Source: Azolla caroliniana (taxonomy: Eukaryota > Polypodiophyta). From it: a DNA stretch of 64,000 nucleotides. Every line of letters starts with the position of its first letter. Positions within the stretch are counted from its first letter, which is position 1. This document shows, piece by piece, positions 31,116 through 43,225 of the stretch. Location of the stretch: the NCBI GenBank assembly GCA_043228905.1, contig JBHGNT010000004.1, forward strand, positions 11,656,001 to 11,720,000, written 5' to 3'. The notes below the pieces were generated by a model, which made no database searches, was not told the origin of the DNA, and saw nothing but the letters and a program-made list of their open reading frames with translations. The translations under genes and the position numbers were made by a program.

Positions 31116-31762
31116 TTGGTCTTCTATTTGATTCGGTTGTCGCCTTCTATTTAGTCTCCATCAACAACTCTCCTTTGTGTATCTTGAAGATCTTAGCTGA
31201 TCTCGAAAGGCAACCTACAACAAGATTGTTCTTCACAAAGAGAAACGTGACAAAGTCGGCACTCCATTGTTCTAGATCACTATTGGTTCTGTGATCGTAG
31301 CCGCTCGAAGTGGGACTTCTATCTTGACTAGGCCAATTCGTTGCTTCGCTCAACCAGGCGGAAATCAAATAAGTCATCTGATACTACTCTCCTATACGTT
31401 GTAGTCACTTGAAGCAAACATGACTCCACGGGCAACCCCAATCTGTGTTTCATTCGACTGAACGACATTTGGGACGACCAGTCAGATCTGTCCCTCTCAT
31501 TGTTGCAGTTAACCGAAACAGGATCATCCTGGAGTATTGCATATAATCCGTGTTGAGAAATTTCAGAAAAATCGAATCATCAAATCCGGGTTCAGCTCGA
31601 CTAAGTCAGCTGACAGTAGTCACTCCAAACAGGATTCATCGATATTCATAATTGACACAACCTGTGTTCAACTTCGGCTAGATCGACATCGAGTGAGCTA
31701 GGCTGCTACACTCCACCACAGCTTGTAGCTAACTCCGAACAAAGTCTATTATACCAACACAG

Positions 31763-32640
31763 ATGGCTTCAACATTCGGCTTGTCAGAGATGAGCCTACG
31801 AAAGTTCGACAGATCGAACTTCAACTTCTGGAAGGAGCAGATGCAAGACTATCTAATAGTCAAGGGGCAAATTGACCCCATTGAGAATGAAGATCCTCCA
31901 AAAGTATAGAAGTCGCTTGAATGAGAAAAGCTCAACAGAATCGTCCGAGCCACCATTCGGATGCACCTATCGGAGTCTGTGTACTTCACGGTGTGCAATC
32001 ATGTTCGACTACCTTCCAGCTATAGAAGACACTTTCGAACACTTACGAAAAGACGGTCACCACCATCAAGATATACCCTATTCGGTGCCTTTATAACCTT
32101 CGGATGAAAGAGTCCAACTCGGTGCAGGCACACCTGAATGAGTACAAAAGCTTAAGCCAAGGGACAATTATCGAGGATGAACTAAAAGCAATGTTGCTCA
32201 AGAGTAGTCTCCCTCCCTCGTGGGAAACTTTTGTTACAACCGTGTGCAATGTGTCGACAGCTGCAGTTAAGTACTCCTTAGTTGCGAGTGCAATTCTGAC
32301 TGAAGCAACTCAGAGAAAATAGTTTGCTAACAATTCAGCCAACAACGCTTACGTAGTACAAGGTTCGACCGACCGATCGAATAGCCATGGAAGAAGTTCT
32401 TCACGGCAGCTGAATAATCAACGAAGTCGGAGCAAGTCCCAGGATAATCAAGTCTACAACTACTCCAAGAAACCCGGACACATCAAAGCCGATTGTCGTG
32501 CACTCAAGGCCAAAAACAATAAGGCTCAGCAAGCCGAGCAGAAGAGTGGCTCACACGAGGAGATCAACCGCATCGGCTCTTCGGCTGAAGTATTGACAAA
32601 CGACCCGAATATACTATCAATTGAGAACTATCACAAGTTT
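31763..32640 (+). pseudogene. CoD gag
   Basis: ATG at 31763 begins MASTFGLSEMSLRKFDRSNF, then FWKEQMQDYLIVKGQIDP. After several shifts the second half reads VQAHLNEYKSLSQGTIIEDE, LKAMLLKSSLPPSWETFVTT. The zinc knuckle at about 32455-32500 reads YNYSKKPGHIKADC: both N-terminal Cys are Tyr, so it cannot bind zinc. This is the UBN2-type Copia gag of a third Copia family. Confidence 0.8.
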
Positions 32641-33890
32641 TACGTACAATTGAAGAATCGAGCACGTGGCTCTTAGATTCGGGTGCACCCTTTCATGTGA
32701 CTCCTCATCGATCCCAATGTTGGCAATACACGGCCCAACATTCCGACTAAGTTTGGGTAGAAAATTCGCAACATTGCGACATAATTGGAATCAGCATGGT
32801 AGAGCTCAACCTTGCGGGTGGCTCTACATTAGTACTACACATGTCTGACATGTACCTGAGCTCTCATGACCATTGATCTCAGTCAGACAATTGCATGAAG
32901 ATGGCATCCGTGTTGGCTTCTCATCAGGAGGGTGGACGTTCCACAAAGGGAACCTCCTGGTTGCTCGAGGACCGAAGATACACTCATTGTATCCTTTGCA
33001 CGTCACACTCGGAGAGGGTGACCTATTTTTGGTTGACATTCCCGTGTCATCACTCTGGCACGGATAACTCGGACACCTCAGCAAGGCCAGCATCACGCAC
33101 TTATCCAGAGCTGGATACATCCCCAAATTCTCCTTCTCAGATCATCAATTCTGCGAGCATTGCCAATACGACAAACAGACTGCCGCGACACACCTGACAT
33201 TTGCCCCGAGAGAATTGAGTTCACTCGATTTGGTCCACTCAAATGTATCTGGTCCTATGCCACATCAATGCCTCGGCAACGCTCTGTATTTTGTCAGCTT
33301 CATTGATGACTTGACTCGGAAGGTGTGGGCCTATCCGGTCAAAACCAAAGATCGTGTTTTCTCGATCTTTTCCGATTGGCTCACCATGGTTGAGAATCAA
33401 TCCGGCCGAAAACTAAAAAGCTTTCGGTTCAATAACATGGGAGAGTTCAAATTAGAGGAATTCGTCAAATTTTGCCAACATCGTGGCATTAGACGTGAAT
33501 TTACGGCACCCCACAGTCCAGAGCAGAATGGATTTGCCGAGCGAATGAATCAAACACTTAAGAAAGGATAGTTTCCATGCTTCAACACTCTGGACTATCG
33601 GATGGCTTCTAGGCAGAGGCCCTACTTACAATAGTACACACAATCAATATGTCGCCGAGTAGGACTCTAGGACTTCGGATCCCTCAGGAACTATGGATCG
33701 GCAATAAGCCAAACTACGACAAGTTGAGGATTTTCGGATGTGAGGCGTACCCCCTCATCCTGAAAGATGATCACCGCAAACTGGCACCAAGGTCCAGGAA
33801 ATGTATTTTCCTCAGTTATGGAACAGATGGCAAAATGGGATACCGACTTGGGGACCCCGAACACAGATAGATCGTCCAAAGTTTAGACGT
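32640..33890 (+). pseudogene. CoD protease and integrase
   Basis: Protease motif WLLDSGAPFHVTP at about 32667-32705, then many stops. Integrase zinc part: HLSKASITHLSR and FCEHCQYDKQ. Core: HSNVSGPM where the first catalytic Asp is Asn, FRFNNMGEF where the second is Asn, and NGFAERMNQ with the Glu retained. The tail reads YDKLRIFGCEAYPLI. Catalysis is lost by two Asp-to-Asn changes. Confidence 0.82.
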
Positions 33891-33894
33891 CGTT

Positions 33895-34901
33895 GTGTTC
33901 AATGAGTCAGCCATGCATCAATCGCTCGAAAAACCAATCGAAGTCCGAAGGGTAATTTTTTCTGATGTGCCAACCCTTCACGAAGGCCCACTGCACAACA
34001 CATGGTCAGCATCACGGGTAGCTAAACCATTTAACACCAACTCAGAGAATTTTGACTCAGCACAGCCAAACGATTCGGCTTTGGACAATCTGACCACGAC
34101 ACCCGATGTGACTAGTCCAGTCATACCTCGAAGATCCGAGAGACTGTTGCAACCCCCGGAGAGGAACTTTCCTGGCATCTTCTTTACGGATGCTGGAGAA
34201 TCGACATCATACGAAGAAGCATCAGCATCAGCCGATTTGGCCTCCTCGCATCTACCAATGGAGTTCGAAATGAACTCCATTCTTGCAAATAAGACTTGGG
34301 ACTTGGTCGAATTACCAAAAAATCGACGTGCTCTTCCGTGCAAGTGGGTCTATCGAATTAAGGAGACGTTCGATTTGGCCAACCCAAAATTCAAAGCCAG
34401 ATTAGTAGCAAAGGGTTTTAGACAGGAACACGGTGTCGATTTCAATGAAATCTTTTCGCCCGTGGTGAAGATGACAACCCTTCGATTCATGCTCGGCGTA
34501 GTGGCAACCAAAACTTTGGAGCTGATTCAACTAGATGTCAAAATGGCTTTCCTCCATGGTGATCTTGAGGAAATTTATATGGAGCAGCAGCTGAAAGGCT
34601 TTGTGGCATCCGGCCAAGAACATCTAGTCTGCCGACTCAGGAAGAGTCTTGACGGCCTAAAACAGGCACCATAACAGTGGTACAAGAAGTTCGACGACTT
34701 CATCCAATCGATCGGCTTCTCAAAGAGTGGTGAGGACCACTGTCTCTTCACAAAAACAGCTCGAGATGGGTCACCCATCTTCCTCATCATCTACGTAGAC
34801 GACATGCTAATCTCTGGACGCCATGCTGGTGAACTAGCCGAACTCATTCGGCAACTGCGGTTGAAGTTTGCCATGAAGGATCTCTCCGGCACGACACATT
34901 C
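33895..34901 (+). pseudogene. CoD RT, N-terminal and palm part
   Basis: RT starts about 34260 with MEFEMNSILANKTWDLVELP, then CKWVYRIKETFD, RLVAKGFRQEHGVDFNEIFS and LIQLDVKMAFLHGDLEE (one Glu short). A TAG lies at about 34672. YVDD is at 34792-34803. The sequence is cut at 34901 after AMKDLSG by GyE and continues at 58247. The 5' portion (33895-34250) is the Ser/Thr-rich integrase-RT linker with RRSERLLQPPERN. Confidence 0.86.
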
Positions 34902-35264
34902 TATCATGAACATTGACTCGAATGTGAACCTTAGGCCCTTGTATATATATTTCTCCTAGATAAACTTTAGACTTCAAACCTTTGTATAAAGAGTGGTATG
35001 TAAGACCTAGTATGTAAGACTCAGTATGTAAGACTTGGCATGCAAGAATTAGTATGCTTAATATTATAGTATGTAAGACTTGGCATGAGCATGCTTATCA
35101 TGCATCACTACATGTATAAAAAGGGTTGATCTCCCTTGTTAACATCAAGGAGATCAACACCAGTCATGGAATAGATAATTTCGTACTCATTGTCATCAAC
35201 TTATCCATCTCTCTATCTCATCAATTTACCCATCTCTTTGTCTTCCAATTGTTCATCCGTGACA
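34902..35264 (+). repeat. GyE 5' LTR
   Basis: The 363-base LTR begins TATCATGAAC (start mutated from TG) and ends ATCCGTGACA. It has three tatgtaagac(c/t) units, against five in the 3' copy, and a TATAAAAAGG box followed by a hairpin gttgatctc...gagatcaac at 35125-35157. Confidence 0.9.
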
Positions 35265-35303
35265 GATTGATCTCCTTCTTTCCTTCTTTCTTAATACACT
35301 ATC

Positions 35304-35737
35304 ATGTCACAATGATCTAGTAATCTTGAGCAAATTTTGGCAGTCGTGCAACAACTCCAACATGAAAATGCAAACTTGCGAAACTCTATTCAAGAACTTC
35401 AGGCAGCCACATTGGTTATACCTCACTTAATTGTTGATCCTTATGTTGTAGAACCCAATGTCAGCTTGCTAGAAAAATTCGATGGAACAAGGTCATGGCT
35501 AAGAGGTTTCATCAACCAAATCCGCCTTATTATTCATCTTCAACCCCGGCGCTATTCTGATGACTTTCGACAAGTTGGGCTCATCGGCACGTTGCTGACA
35601 AGACAAGCACAAGCTTGGTTTGCCCCTCTAGTGGAGACCTCTTCACCTCTCTTGAATGACTTCCAAGAATTTCTTACCAAATTTGAGGCAACTTTTGGGG
35701 AGACCGACAAACGATGAGCCGCACTCAACAAATAATA
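35304..35737 (+). pseudogene. GyE gag, N-terminal part
   Basis: The likely start at 35304-35306 is followed by TGA as codon four. It then reads LAVVQQLQHENANLRNSIQE (coiled coil), EKFDGTRSWLRGFINQIRL, VGLIGTLLTRQAQAWFAPLV and FEATFGETDKR and a stop. CoE enters at 35738. It resembles GyB gag. The second part is at 41595-42153. Confidence 0.85.
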
Positions 35738-36713
35738 TGTTGGGAGACAGGTCCCTTTGGATGGTGTAGACCTCGTGAGAACCGGATGAGGAGTACCCGG
35801 CTACGGAGAGCCGGATGGTGCAGACCCGGTGAGAACCGGATGACGAGTACCTAGCTACGAAGAGCCGGATGGTGTAGACCCGGTGAGAACCGGATGAGGA
35901 GAACCCGGCTACAGAGAGCCGGATGGTGCAGACCCGGTGAGAACCGGATGAGGAGTACTCGGCTACGGAGAGCCCGATGGTGCAGACCCTGTGAGAACCG
36001 GATGACGAGTACCTGGCTACGAAGAGCCAGATGGTGTAGACCCGGTGAGAACTGGATGAGGAGAACCCGGCTACGGAGAGCCGGATGGTGCAGACCCGGT
36101 GAGAACCGGATGAGGAGAACCCGGCTACGGAGAGCCAGATGGTGCAGACCCAGTGAGAACCGGATGACGAGTACCCGGAAACGGAAGACCCGACGAGAAC
36201 CGGATGGCCAGTACCCGGCAAGCACCGGATGATGCAGGCCCGGTGAGGAGTGCTCACCGGATGAAGAGACATATTCGTAAATATGTTTCTGAGAGTCCAT
36301 CGAGGCTATATTTGTAAATAGCCGAAAAGTCATATTATTAAAAATATGACATGGGGCAAACTGAGAAGGATATAGTTGTTGTCATTTCTTGTTGGCGCAA
36401 GAGATCAGAGCGCGTAACTGTGTACAGAGAGAGAGAGAGAGGACGAGGTCGTTGCCTCTGTTGTAACCGCCGCCTGTGGCGAAGATAGAAAGCTCGAGGT
36501 TGTTGCCTCGGTGCTTTACTGTTGTACACTGTAACATAGTGATAGTTTGCAGCCTGTGGGCTGCCGTGGTTTTTCCCTAGTTTGGGTTTTCCACGTAAAC
36601 ATCCTGTGTACTCTTCTCTTCATTGTGTCGTGCATTCATTCCTGTTTTTTGTGTATGATTCTAAGCTCGGTTGTGGCCAAGCGTTGCGCATAGGGGACGT
36701 ATAGTTCCCATCA
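35738..36713 (+). repeat. CoE 5' LTR with seven internal tandem units
   Basis: The 976-base LTR starts TGTTGGGAGAC and ends GTTCCCATCA. Positions 35799-36175 hold seven copies of a unit of about 54 bases (ggctacggagagccggatgg...gagaaccggatga(g/c)gag). The 3' LTR has four. TATA palindrome at 36329-36350. Confidence 0.92.
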
Positions 36714-36715
36714 AG

Positions 36716-36727
36716 TGGTATTAGAGC
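36716..36727 (+). promoter_or_regulatory. CoE primer-binding site (iMet)
   Basis: tggtattagagc, one mismatch from the iMet complement, lies two bases inside the 5' LTR and 15 bases before the gag ATG. Confidence 0.85.
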
Positions 36728-36742
36728 GAAACGACACAGAAA

Positions 36743-37610
36743 ATGGATGATTCGTTGGGAGGCATGTTCAAGCTCACCGGCTCCAACTATTCGGTGTGGA
36801 AGTCGAAGATGAGGGACATGCTCGTGGTTAAAGATATTTGGTTGCCGGTTCAGTTTGGGGACAAGAGACCAGACAAAATCGACGCTACGATATGGGAGGT
36901 GATGCACATGAAGACAACGGCTTACATACGGTGCTTCATCGACATGAGCCTATACAACAACTTCAATGAAGAGAGCAAGGCTCATGACCTCTGGGAGAAG
37001 ATCGGCATTATGTTTCAGAACAAAAATGTTGTTAACTAGGTTTCGGTATTCCGGAAGCTAGTAAGACTCCGGTACCAAGATGGCTCTAGCATGGCGGAGC
37101 ACATGAATGCCTTCCAGGGGCTGATACACCAGGCAACATCATTGGAAGTACCTCTCGCCGATGAGGTACTAGCGCTACTCCTGCTCGGTTCCCTCCCGGA
37201 TAGTTGGGAGACGTTGGTTGTCACTTTGGGCAACGCCGGGCCGGAAGGGAAACGGTTATCCCTATCAAGAGTGAAGTCGAGCTTGCTAGATGAGGAGGCC
37301 CGTCGGAAAGATAAGGATACGACCTCCAACTCCAAAGCGCTCCTTACCAAATCGAAACGCGGAAGACAAAGAAACCATAGTCCCCAGAACCTGGAGAAGT
37401 CGGGGACACAGTCAAAGTCAAGGGGAAGACCTACTTGCTTCTATTGCGGCAAGCCGGGACACTTCCAAAAGAACTGTCGGCATTTCCGAAAAGACAAGGA
37501 AACCGACGGTACCGATTCGAAGCGGACCCCGGACCGGAACGGTAAAGACCGGAGGGGGCCGGACCGGAAGGGAACGACGGCAATCACGGCAAGTGAAGAA
37601 GAGTTGATGC
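36743..37610 (+). pseudogene. CoE gag
   Basis: It starts MDDSLGGMFKLTGSNYSVWK and continues through IDATIWEVMHMKTTAYIRCF to TAG at 37037-37039. The same frame continues with FQGLIHQATSLEVPLADEVL and LGNAGPEGKRLSLSRVKSSL. The CCHC knuckle CFYCGKPGHFQKNC is intact. Apart from the stop the gag is well preserved. Confidence 0.88.
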
Positions 37611-38911
37611 TCATCACCGAGGAGAGTGAGATAAACCTTGCCGACGACGAGATGACCTGGGTGGTAGACTCCAGAGCGTCGTTCCACCTTACCCCAGACC
37701 GGAAATGCTTCTCATCCTACTCAACCGGTGATCACGACTGTGTCCGGATGGGGAATGAAGGTACATGCCGAATTGTCGGCATAGGAGACGTGTGGCTGAC
37801 AACACCAAGTGGATGCAAGTTGTTGTTGAAGGATGTCTGACACGTTCCGAAGGTTCGACTTAACCTGATATCAGCTGGTCGGCTAGATGATGAAGGCTAC
37901 ACGGGTAGCATCTAGAACGGTGTCATGAAGTTCTGCAAAGGGAGCCTCATTGTGGCTCGGGCCCGGAAGTTCAACACACTGTACCTGATGAATGCCCGGT
38001 TATGTCCGGAGGAAGTGAACGTGGCATTCGACACTGCAAGTGAGCTGTGTCACATGAGCGAGAAGGGGATGAAGAGGCTTGCAGACGACAACCTCATTCC
38101 AGTGAAAAACGTGCACTTGGAGAAGTGCACTGATTGTCTGGCTAGTAAGCAAAACCGGACCTCCTTCCGACCAAGGCCACCGACGAGATGTAATGCACCA
38201 CTGGAGTTGGTGCATACTGATGTGTGTCAAGTGGACACAAAGTCACATGCAGGATCGTAGTACTTCGTGACGTTCATAGATGACCACAGTCGGAAGCTGT
38301 GGGCCACACCGTTGAAGACGAAGGATCAGGTGCTATCCGTCTTCAAAGAGCTCCACGCGAGAGTGGAAAGAGAAACCGGCTGGAAGCTGAAGGCGGTTCG
38401 AGCATATAACGGAGGTGAATACCGGGGGCAGTTCGAGGAGTACTATCGCTCGAAGGGAATCCGGCTCAAATTTACCGTGCCGAAGACGCCGAAACTAAAC
38501 GGGCTAGCCGAGAGGATGAACCGGACCATAATGGAGAGGGTCCGGAGTATGCTAGCGCATGCAAAACTACCCAAGAAGTTTTGGGTTGAGGCACTGTCGA
38601 CGGCGACATATGTGATAAACAGATCACCCTCAGTACCCTTGGACGGAGACACGCCACAGAGAGTCTGGACCAGTAAGGAAGTGTCCTACCGGCATCTGAA
38701 AGTATTCGAGTGTCTTGCGTATGTGCATGTAGCTAAGGACCGGAGAGGAAAACTAGATCCGAAGACCCGGCCATGCATATTCCTCGGTTACGGCGACGAT
38801 GAGTTCGGCTACCGAGTGTGGGACCTGGTCGAGAAGAAGGTATTCCGGAGTCGAGATATTATCTTCATGGAGAACAAGACTCTTTCCAACTAGGAGTCGG
38901 AGAAGAAGATA
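37611..38911 (+). pseudogene. CoE protease and integrase
   Basis: The protease reads WVVDSRASFHL: the Gly after Asp-Ser is Arg (AGA, 37673-37675). Stops are at 37838-37840, 37913-37915, 38258-38260 and 38891-38893. About 15 bases of the zinc domain (first His) are deleted near 38045. In the core, HTDVCQ is intact, but the second catalytic Asp is Tyr (TAT, 38405-38407, VRAYNGGEY); Glu in NGLAERMN remains. The integrase is catalytically dead. Confidence 0.88.
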
Positions 38912-40761
38912 ATGAACTCCGAGTCGACCGGTAAGGATCGATTCTACGATGAGCAGACCCAACCGGCAAGAGACCGGTTAGCACTCGAGGGACCAGCCGG
39001 TTACGGTGAGGATACCGAACAGGCTGAAGAAGAAGTTGAGGAAGCTGAAACCGGAACCGGCCAAGACCCCGAATCGGATTCGAATGAAGAGCAAATGGAG
39101 GAGCCGGTTACCGAAGCCCAAAGACGGAGATATCCTCTCAAAGAGAGAAGGGCCCCCCGGAGATTTCCGGATGCAGAGCATGTTCTGCTGATCGATGAGG
39201 AGGAGCCGGAAAGCTTCGAAGAAGCGAAGGATGACACCCACAGCCGCAAATGGTTAAGTGCCATCCAGGATGAGATGGATTCCCTGCACGAGAACCATAC
39301 GTACGAATTGGTGGAGTTGCCGAAAGGAAAGCGGGCACTCCGAAACAAGTGGGTGTACAAGTTGAAACTGGGAGATGCCGGCAACCTCCCAAGATACAAA
39401 GCCAGGATCGTGGTGAAGGGGTTCCAGCAGAAGAAGGGCGTGGACTTCGACGAAATATTTGCCCCGGTAGTAAAGATGACCTCCATCCGGACGGTGCTGA
39501 GTATAGCAGCAAGCATGGACCTCAAGGTAGAGCAGCTGGACGTAAAGACGGCATTCCTTCACGGTGACCTCGAAGAGGAGATCTACATGCAGCAACCGGA
39601 AGGATTCGTGGAGAAAGGGAAGGAGCACTTGGTTTGCCGGTTGAAGAAGAGCCTGTACGGACTGAAGCAAGCTCCCCGACAATGCTACCGGAAGTTCGAC
39701 TCCTTCATGACCGATCAAGGGTACCACAAGACGCAGGCCGATCACTCTGTGTTTGTGAAGAAGTTTGAAGGAGGCGACTTCCTGATACTCCTTCTGTACG
39801 TGGACGACATGTTGATCGTCGGACGGGACCTTCTCAATGAAAGGCTCTCAACCGGACCTTCTCAATGAAAGACTTGGGTCCGGCAAGACAGATGTTGGGG
39901 ATGCATATCATCCGGAACCAGCCAATGAAGCAACTGTGGCTGTCACAGGAGAAATACATGACAAAGGTGCTTCAGCGGTTCAACATGTCAGATGTGAAAC
40001 CGATCGGATCGACACTTCCGGCAAACTGCAGGCTATCCGGTAAGCAAAGCCCAAAGACAAAAGCAGAGAAGATGGATATGATGAAGTTTCCAAATGCCTC
40101 TGCCGTCGGGAGCTTAATGTACGCAATGGTTTGTACCCGACCGGATATAGGATACACAGTCGGAGTGGTGAGCCGATTTATGAGCAATCCCGGCAAGGAG
40201 CACTGGAACGCAGTCAAATGGATACTCCGGTACTTCAAGGGCACTACCAATATGTGTCTCCGATTCGGCTCCGGAAAACCTCAACTTGACGGTTTCACCG
40301 ATTCGGACATGTCGGCTGATGTGGATACCAGCCGGTCTACATCCAGGTATGTAATGACATATGCAGGGGCAGTTGTATCGTGGCAGTCGAGGCTGCAGAA
40401 GACGGTTGCATTGTCAACCACGGAGGCGGAGTACATGGCGGCTGTGGAAGCCGGCAAGGAAATATTATGGATGAAGGACTTCATCGGAGAGCTCAGTATC
40501 CGGCAAGATGAATACCGGCTCTATTGCGACAGTCAAAGTGCCATCCACCTTGCTAAGAATGCGGCCTACCATTCCCGGATGAAGCATATCCAGCGAAGGT
40601 ATCACTGGATCCGGGAAAGAGTAGATGACCAGGAGTTCGCACTGACGAAGATCCACACGGCCGAGAACGGGTCAGATATGCTGACCAAAGTGTTGATACC
40701 CGACAAGCTGGATGCATGCCGGAAGCGGATCGGACTAGTAAGACACCCCATGCCGAAGTGA
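38912..40761 (+). pseudogene. CoE RT and RNase H
   Basis: After an acidic linker, RT reads LVELPKGKRALRNKWVYKLK, RIVVKGFQQKKGVDFDEIFA, EQLDVKTAFLHGDLEEEIYM, with YVDD at 39797-39808. Near 39825-39870 a short direct duplication (ggaccttctcaatgaaag, twice) replaces about 40 bases and shifts the frame. From 39865 RNase H is open to 40761: FTDSDMSADVDTSRS, STTEAEYMAAVEAGKEI, YCDSQSAIHLAKNAAYH, ending in MPK. Confidence 0.9.
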
Positions 40762-40771
40762 AGGGGGAGTT

Positions 40772-41589
40772 TGTTGGGAGACAAGTCCCTCCGGATGGTG
40801 TAGACCCGGTGAGAACCAGATGAGGATTACCCGGCTACGGAGAGCCGGATGGTGAAGACCCAGTGAGAACCGGATGAGGAGTACCCGGCTACGGAGAGCC
40901 GGATGGTGCAGACCCAGTGAGAACCGGATGACGAGTACCTAGCTACGGAGAGCCGGATGGTGTAGAACCGATGTGAACCGGATGAGGAGAACCCGGCTAC
41001 GGAGAGCCGGATGGTGCAGACCCGGTGAGAACCGGATGAGGAGTACCCGGAAACGGAAGACCCGACGAGAACCGGATGGCCAGTACCCGGCAAGCGCCGG
41101 ATGATGCAGGCCCGGTGAGGAGTGCTCACCGGATGAAGAGACATATTCGTAAATATGTTTCTGAGAGTCCATCGAGGCTATATTTGTAAATAGCCGAAAA
41201 GTCATATTAGTAAAAATATGACTTAGGGAAAACTGAGAAGGATATAGTTGTTGTCATTTCTTGTTGGCGCAAGAGATTAGAGCGCGTAACTGTGTACAGA
41301 GAGAGAGAGAGAGAGAGGAAGAGGTTGTTGCCTCTGTTGTAACCGCTGCCTATGGCGAAGATAGAAAGCTCGAGGTTGTTGCCTCGGCGCTTTACTGTTG
41401 TACACTGTAACATAGTGATAGTTTGCAGCCTGTGGGCTGACGTGGTTTTTCCCTAGTTTGGGTTTTCCACGTAAACATCCTGTGTACTCTTCTCTTCACT
41501 GTGTCGTGCATTCATTCCTATTTTTTGTGTATGATTCTAAGCTCGGTTGTGGCCGAGCGTTGCGCATAGGGGACGTATAGTTCCTGTCA
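40772..41589 (+). repeat. CoE 3' LTR with four internal units
   Basis: The 818-base LTR follows the polypurine tract gaagggggagtt (40758-40771). It holds four units of about 54 bases, against seven in the 5' copy. This accounts for the length difference of 158 bases. TATA palindrome at 41201-41222. Confidence 0.92.
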
Positions 41590-41594
41590 CAATA

Positions 41595-42153
41595 TGTGTT
41601 ACAACAAGGCGATCGTGTAGCATCAATCTATGCATCCGAATTTCGTCAGCTCGCGTGTGATGTCGAGTGGGACGGACAAGCCCTCCTCGATCAATTCCGC
41701 CGAGGATTACGAGGTGAAATAAAAAATCTTTTACTTAATTTTCCTGAGCCCACATCTTTGAATGAGTCTATTTCCCCAGCTGTGCGCTACGATAACCGTC
41801 TCTTTGAGTTCCGGCAAGAGGAACGTCCTCACCGGATCCATCCACCTTGGCCAGCCGCTACCCGAAGTCACCAACCATGGTTGATGACACTGCCTCCTAT
41901 GTCATCCTCCACTTCATCTTCAACTCCCGTCATAGATTCTAGCTCGCCAATGGAGATCGATCAAATTCTCTATCGACCATTGACTAATGCGAAACGACAA
42001 CATCGACGGGCCAACAATTTATGGCTCTATTGTGGCGGCGCTGACCATTTCATCCGCTCTTGCCCAAAAAAGGGACCCCGTCAAACACCACATCGTGTGG
42101 ATGGGGTTGACATTTTGGGCCAACAGGAAAACTCCAATGTCCAGTTGCAGTAG
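41595..42153 (+). pseudogene. GyE gag, C-terminal part
   Basis: Beyond CoE the gag continues LQQGDRVASIYASEFRQLAC, DGQALLDQFRRGLRGEIKNL, LLNFPEPTSLNESI and a CCHC-like knuckle LWLYCGGADHFIRSCP, in which the first Cys is Trp and the Gly before His is Asp, so zinc binding is doubtful. It ends in TAG near 42153. Confidence 0.83.
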
Positions 42154-42158
42154 GGGCT

Positions 42159-43225
42159 GTGCATCTGGGCCACAAGAGTCGACAATTATGTCAAGGGCCC
42201 AATCAACCGACTTCCTCAACAACAAGTTTCACGATTCCGATCACTCTTGAGTTTGGCTCAACCACTCTGAAGACAAAAGCTTTATTGGATTCTAGGGCTA
42301 CGTCATGCTTTATTGACATCATGTTTGCACGAAAACACAACATTCCAAGCAACAAATTAACCGTCCCAATTCCAGTTGAAGTGATCGACAGTCGAACACT
42401 CTCTTCTGGTGTCATCACAAATACAACAATTCCCTTGGGTCTCCACATAGGAACCCACCAGGAAGAAATCACTTTTAACCTCATCACATCACCTCGACAT
42501 CCTATCATCTTGGGGTTATCATGGCTCGAAACTCACAATCCAGTTGTGGATTGGCGATCTCGCTCCATCAATTTCACCACAAATTTTCACTCACAAGGTA
42601 TTACGTCCACCCTTCTTCGAACCAATGCTCCGCCATTTGTTTGGACGCCTACTCCAATGAGGATCGTCTCAACGGTTGCTCCCACTCATGTTTTGGGGAC
42701 AACTCCCATTTCTGCTCCAGTGAGAACCACATCAATGGTTGCTCCGATTCCAGTTTCTGTCCAATGAGGACCGCGTCAACGGTCGCTCCCACCCATTTTT
42801 CAAGGGCAACTCCCATTTCTGCTCCGGTGAGGACCAAGTTATCGGTCACTCCCATTTCCTCTTCAGCGAGAACCATGTTAGCGGTTGCTCCAATAGAAAC
42901 AACATCGATAGTTAGTCCCGTGTCAGCCTCAAAAACAGTTCCAACTCTTGCTCAAGTAAGCGATGCAATGCTGATTGCATCCATTTCTAATTCTAAGGAC
43001 ATGGCAGTCATGTCCACTCTAGATACTACCCTATGTACTAGCTCTTTTCCATTAAAATACAATGATTTCTCTAATGTATTTGAGAAGAAAAATGTTGATC
43101 GCCTACCCGAACATCACCCATACAATTGTCCGATTGACTTGAAAGATGGTGCTTGTCTTCCATTTGGCCCTATCTATGGCTTATTTGAACCTGAACTCAA
43201 GACCCTCAAAATATACATTGAAGAG
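42159..43225 (+). pseudogene. GyE protease and repeat-rich linker
   Basis: Protease: TKALLDSRATSCFID (Gly to Arg after Asp-Ser) and HPIILGLSWLETHNPVVDW. A Thr/Ser/Pro/Val-rich linker (42650-42950) follows, made of repeats around ggttgctcccactcat and caactcccatttctgctcc, shifting frame near 42765. RT then begins FSNVFEKKNVDRLPEHHPYN, LPFGPIYGLFEPELKTLK, cut at 43225 by CoF. The linker is longer than in GyB. Confidence 0.82.

Larger units (their letters stand above)
35738..41589 (+). mobile_element. CoE, complete family-1 Copia element (inactive)
   Basis: The element is 5.85 kb. LTRs are 35738-36713 and 40772-41589, with flanks taata (35733-35737) and caata (41590-41594), a 5-bp duplication with one mismatch. 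All domains are present, with five in-frame stops, a short deletion in the integrase zinc domain and a frameshift in RT. Confidence 0.93.

Noticed and set aside
35799-36175. CRISPR-like array of regularly spaced repeats
   Set aside because: The repeats are contiguous units of about 54 bases with no unique spacers, lie within an LTR and vary in number between its two LTRs; the context is eukaryotic.
35894-36232. Open frame encoding repeated RTRLRRAGWCRPGENRM-like residues
   Set aside because: The unit of about 54 bases is a multiple of three, so frames stay open by periodicity on both strands; no protein is implied. The same applies to the minus-strand frames with GSHRVCTI-type repeats.
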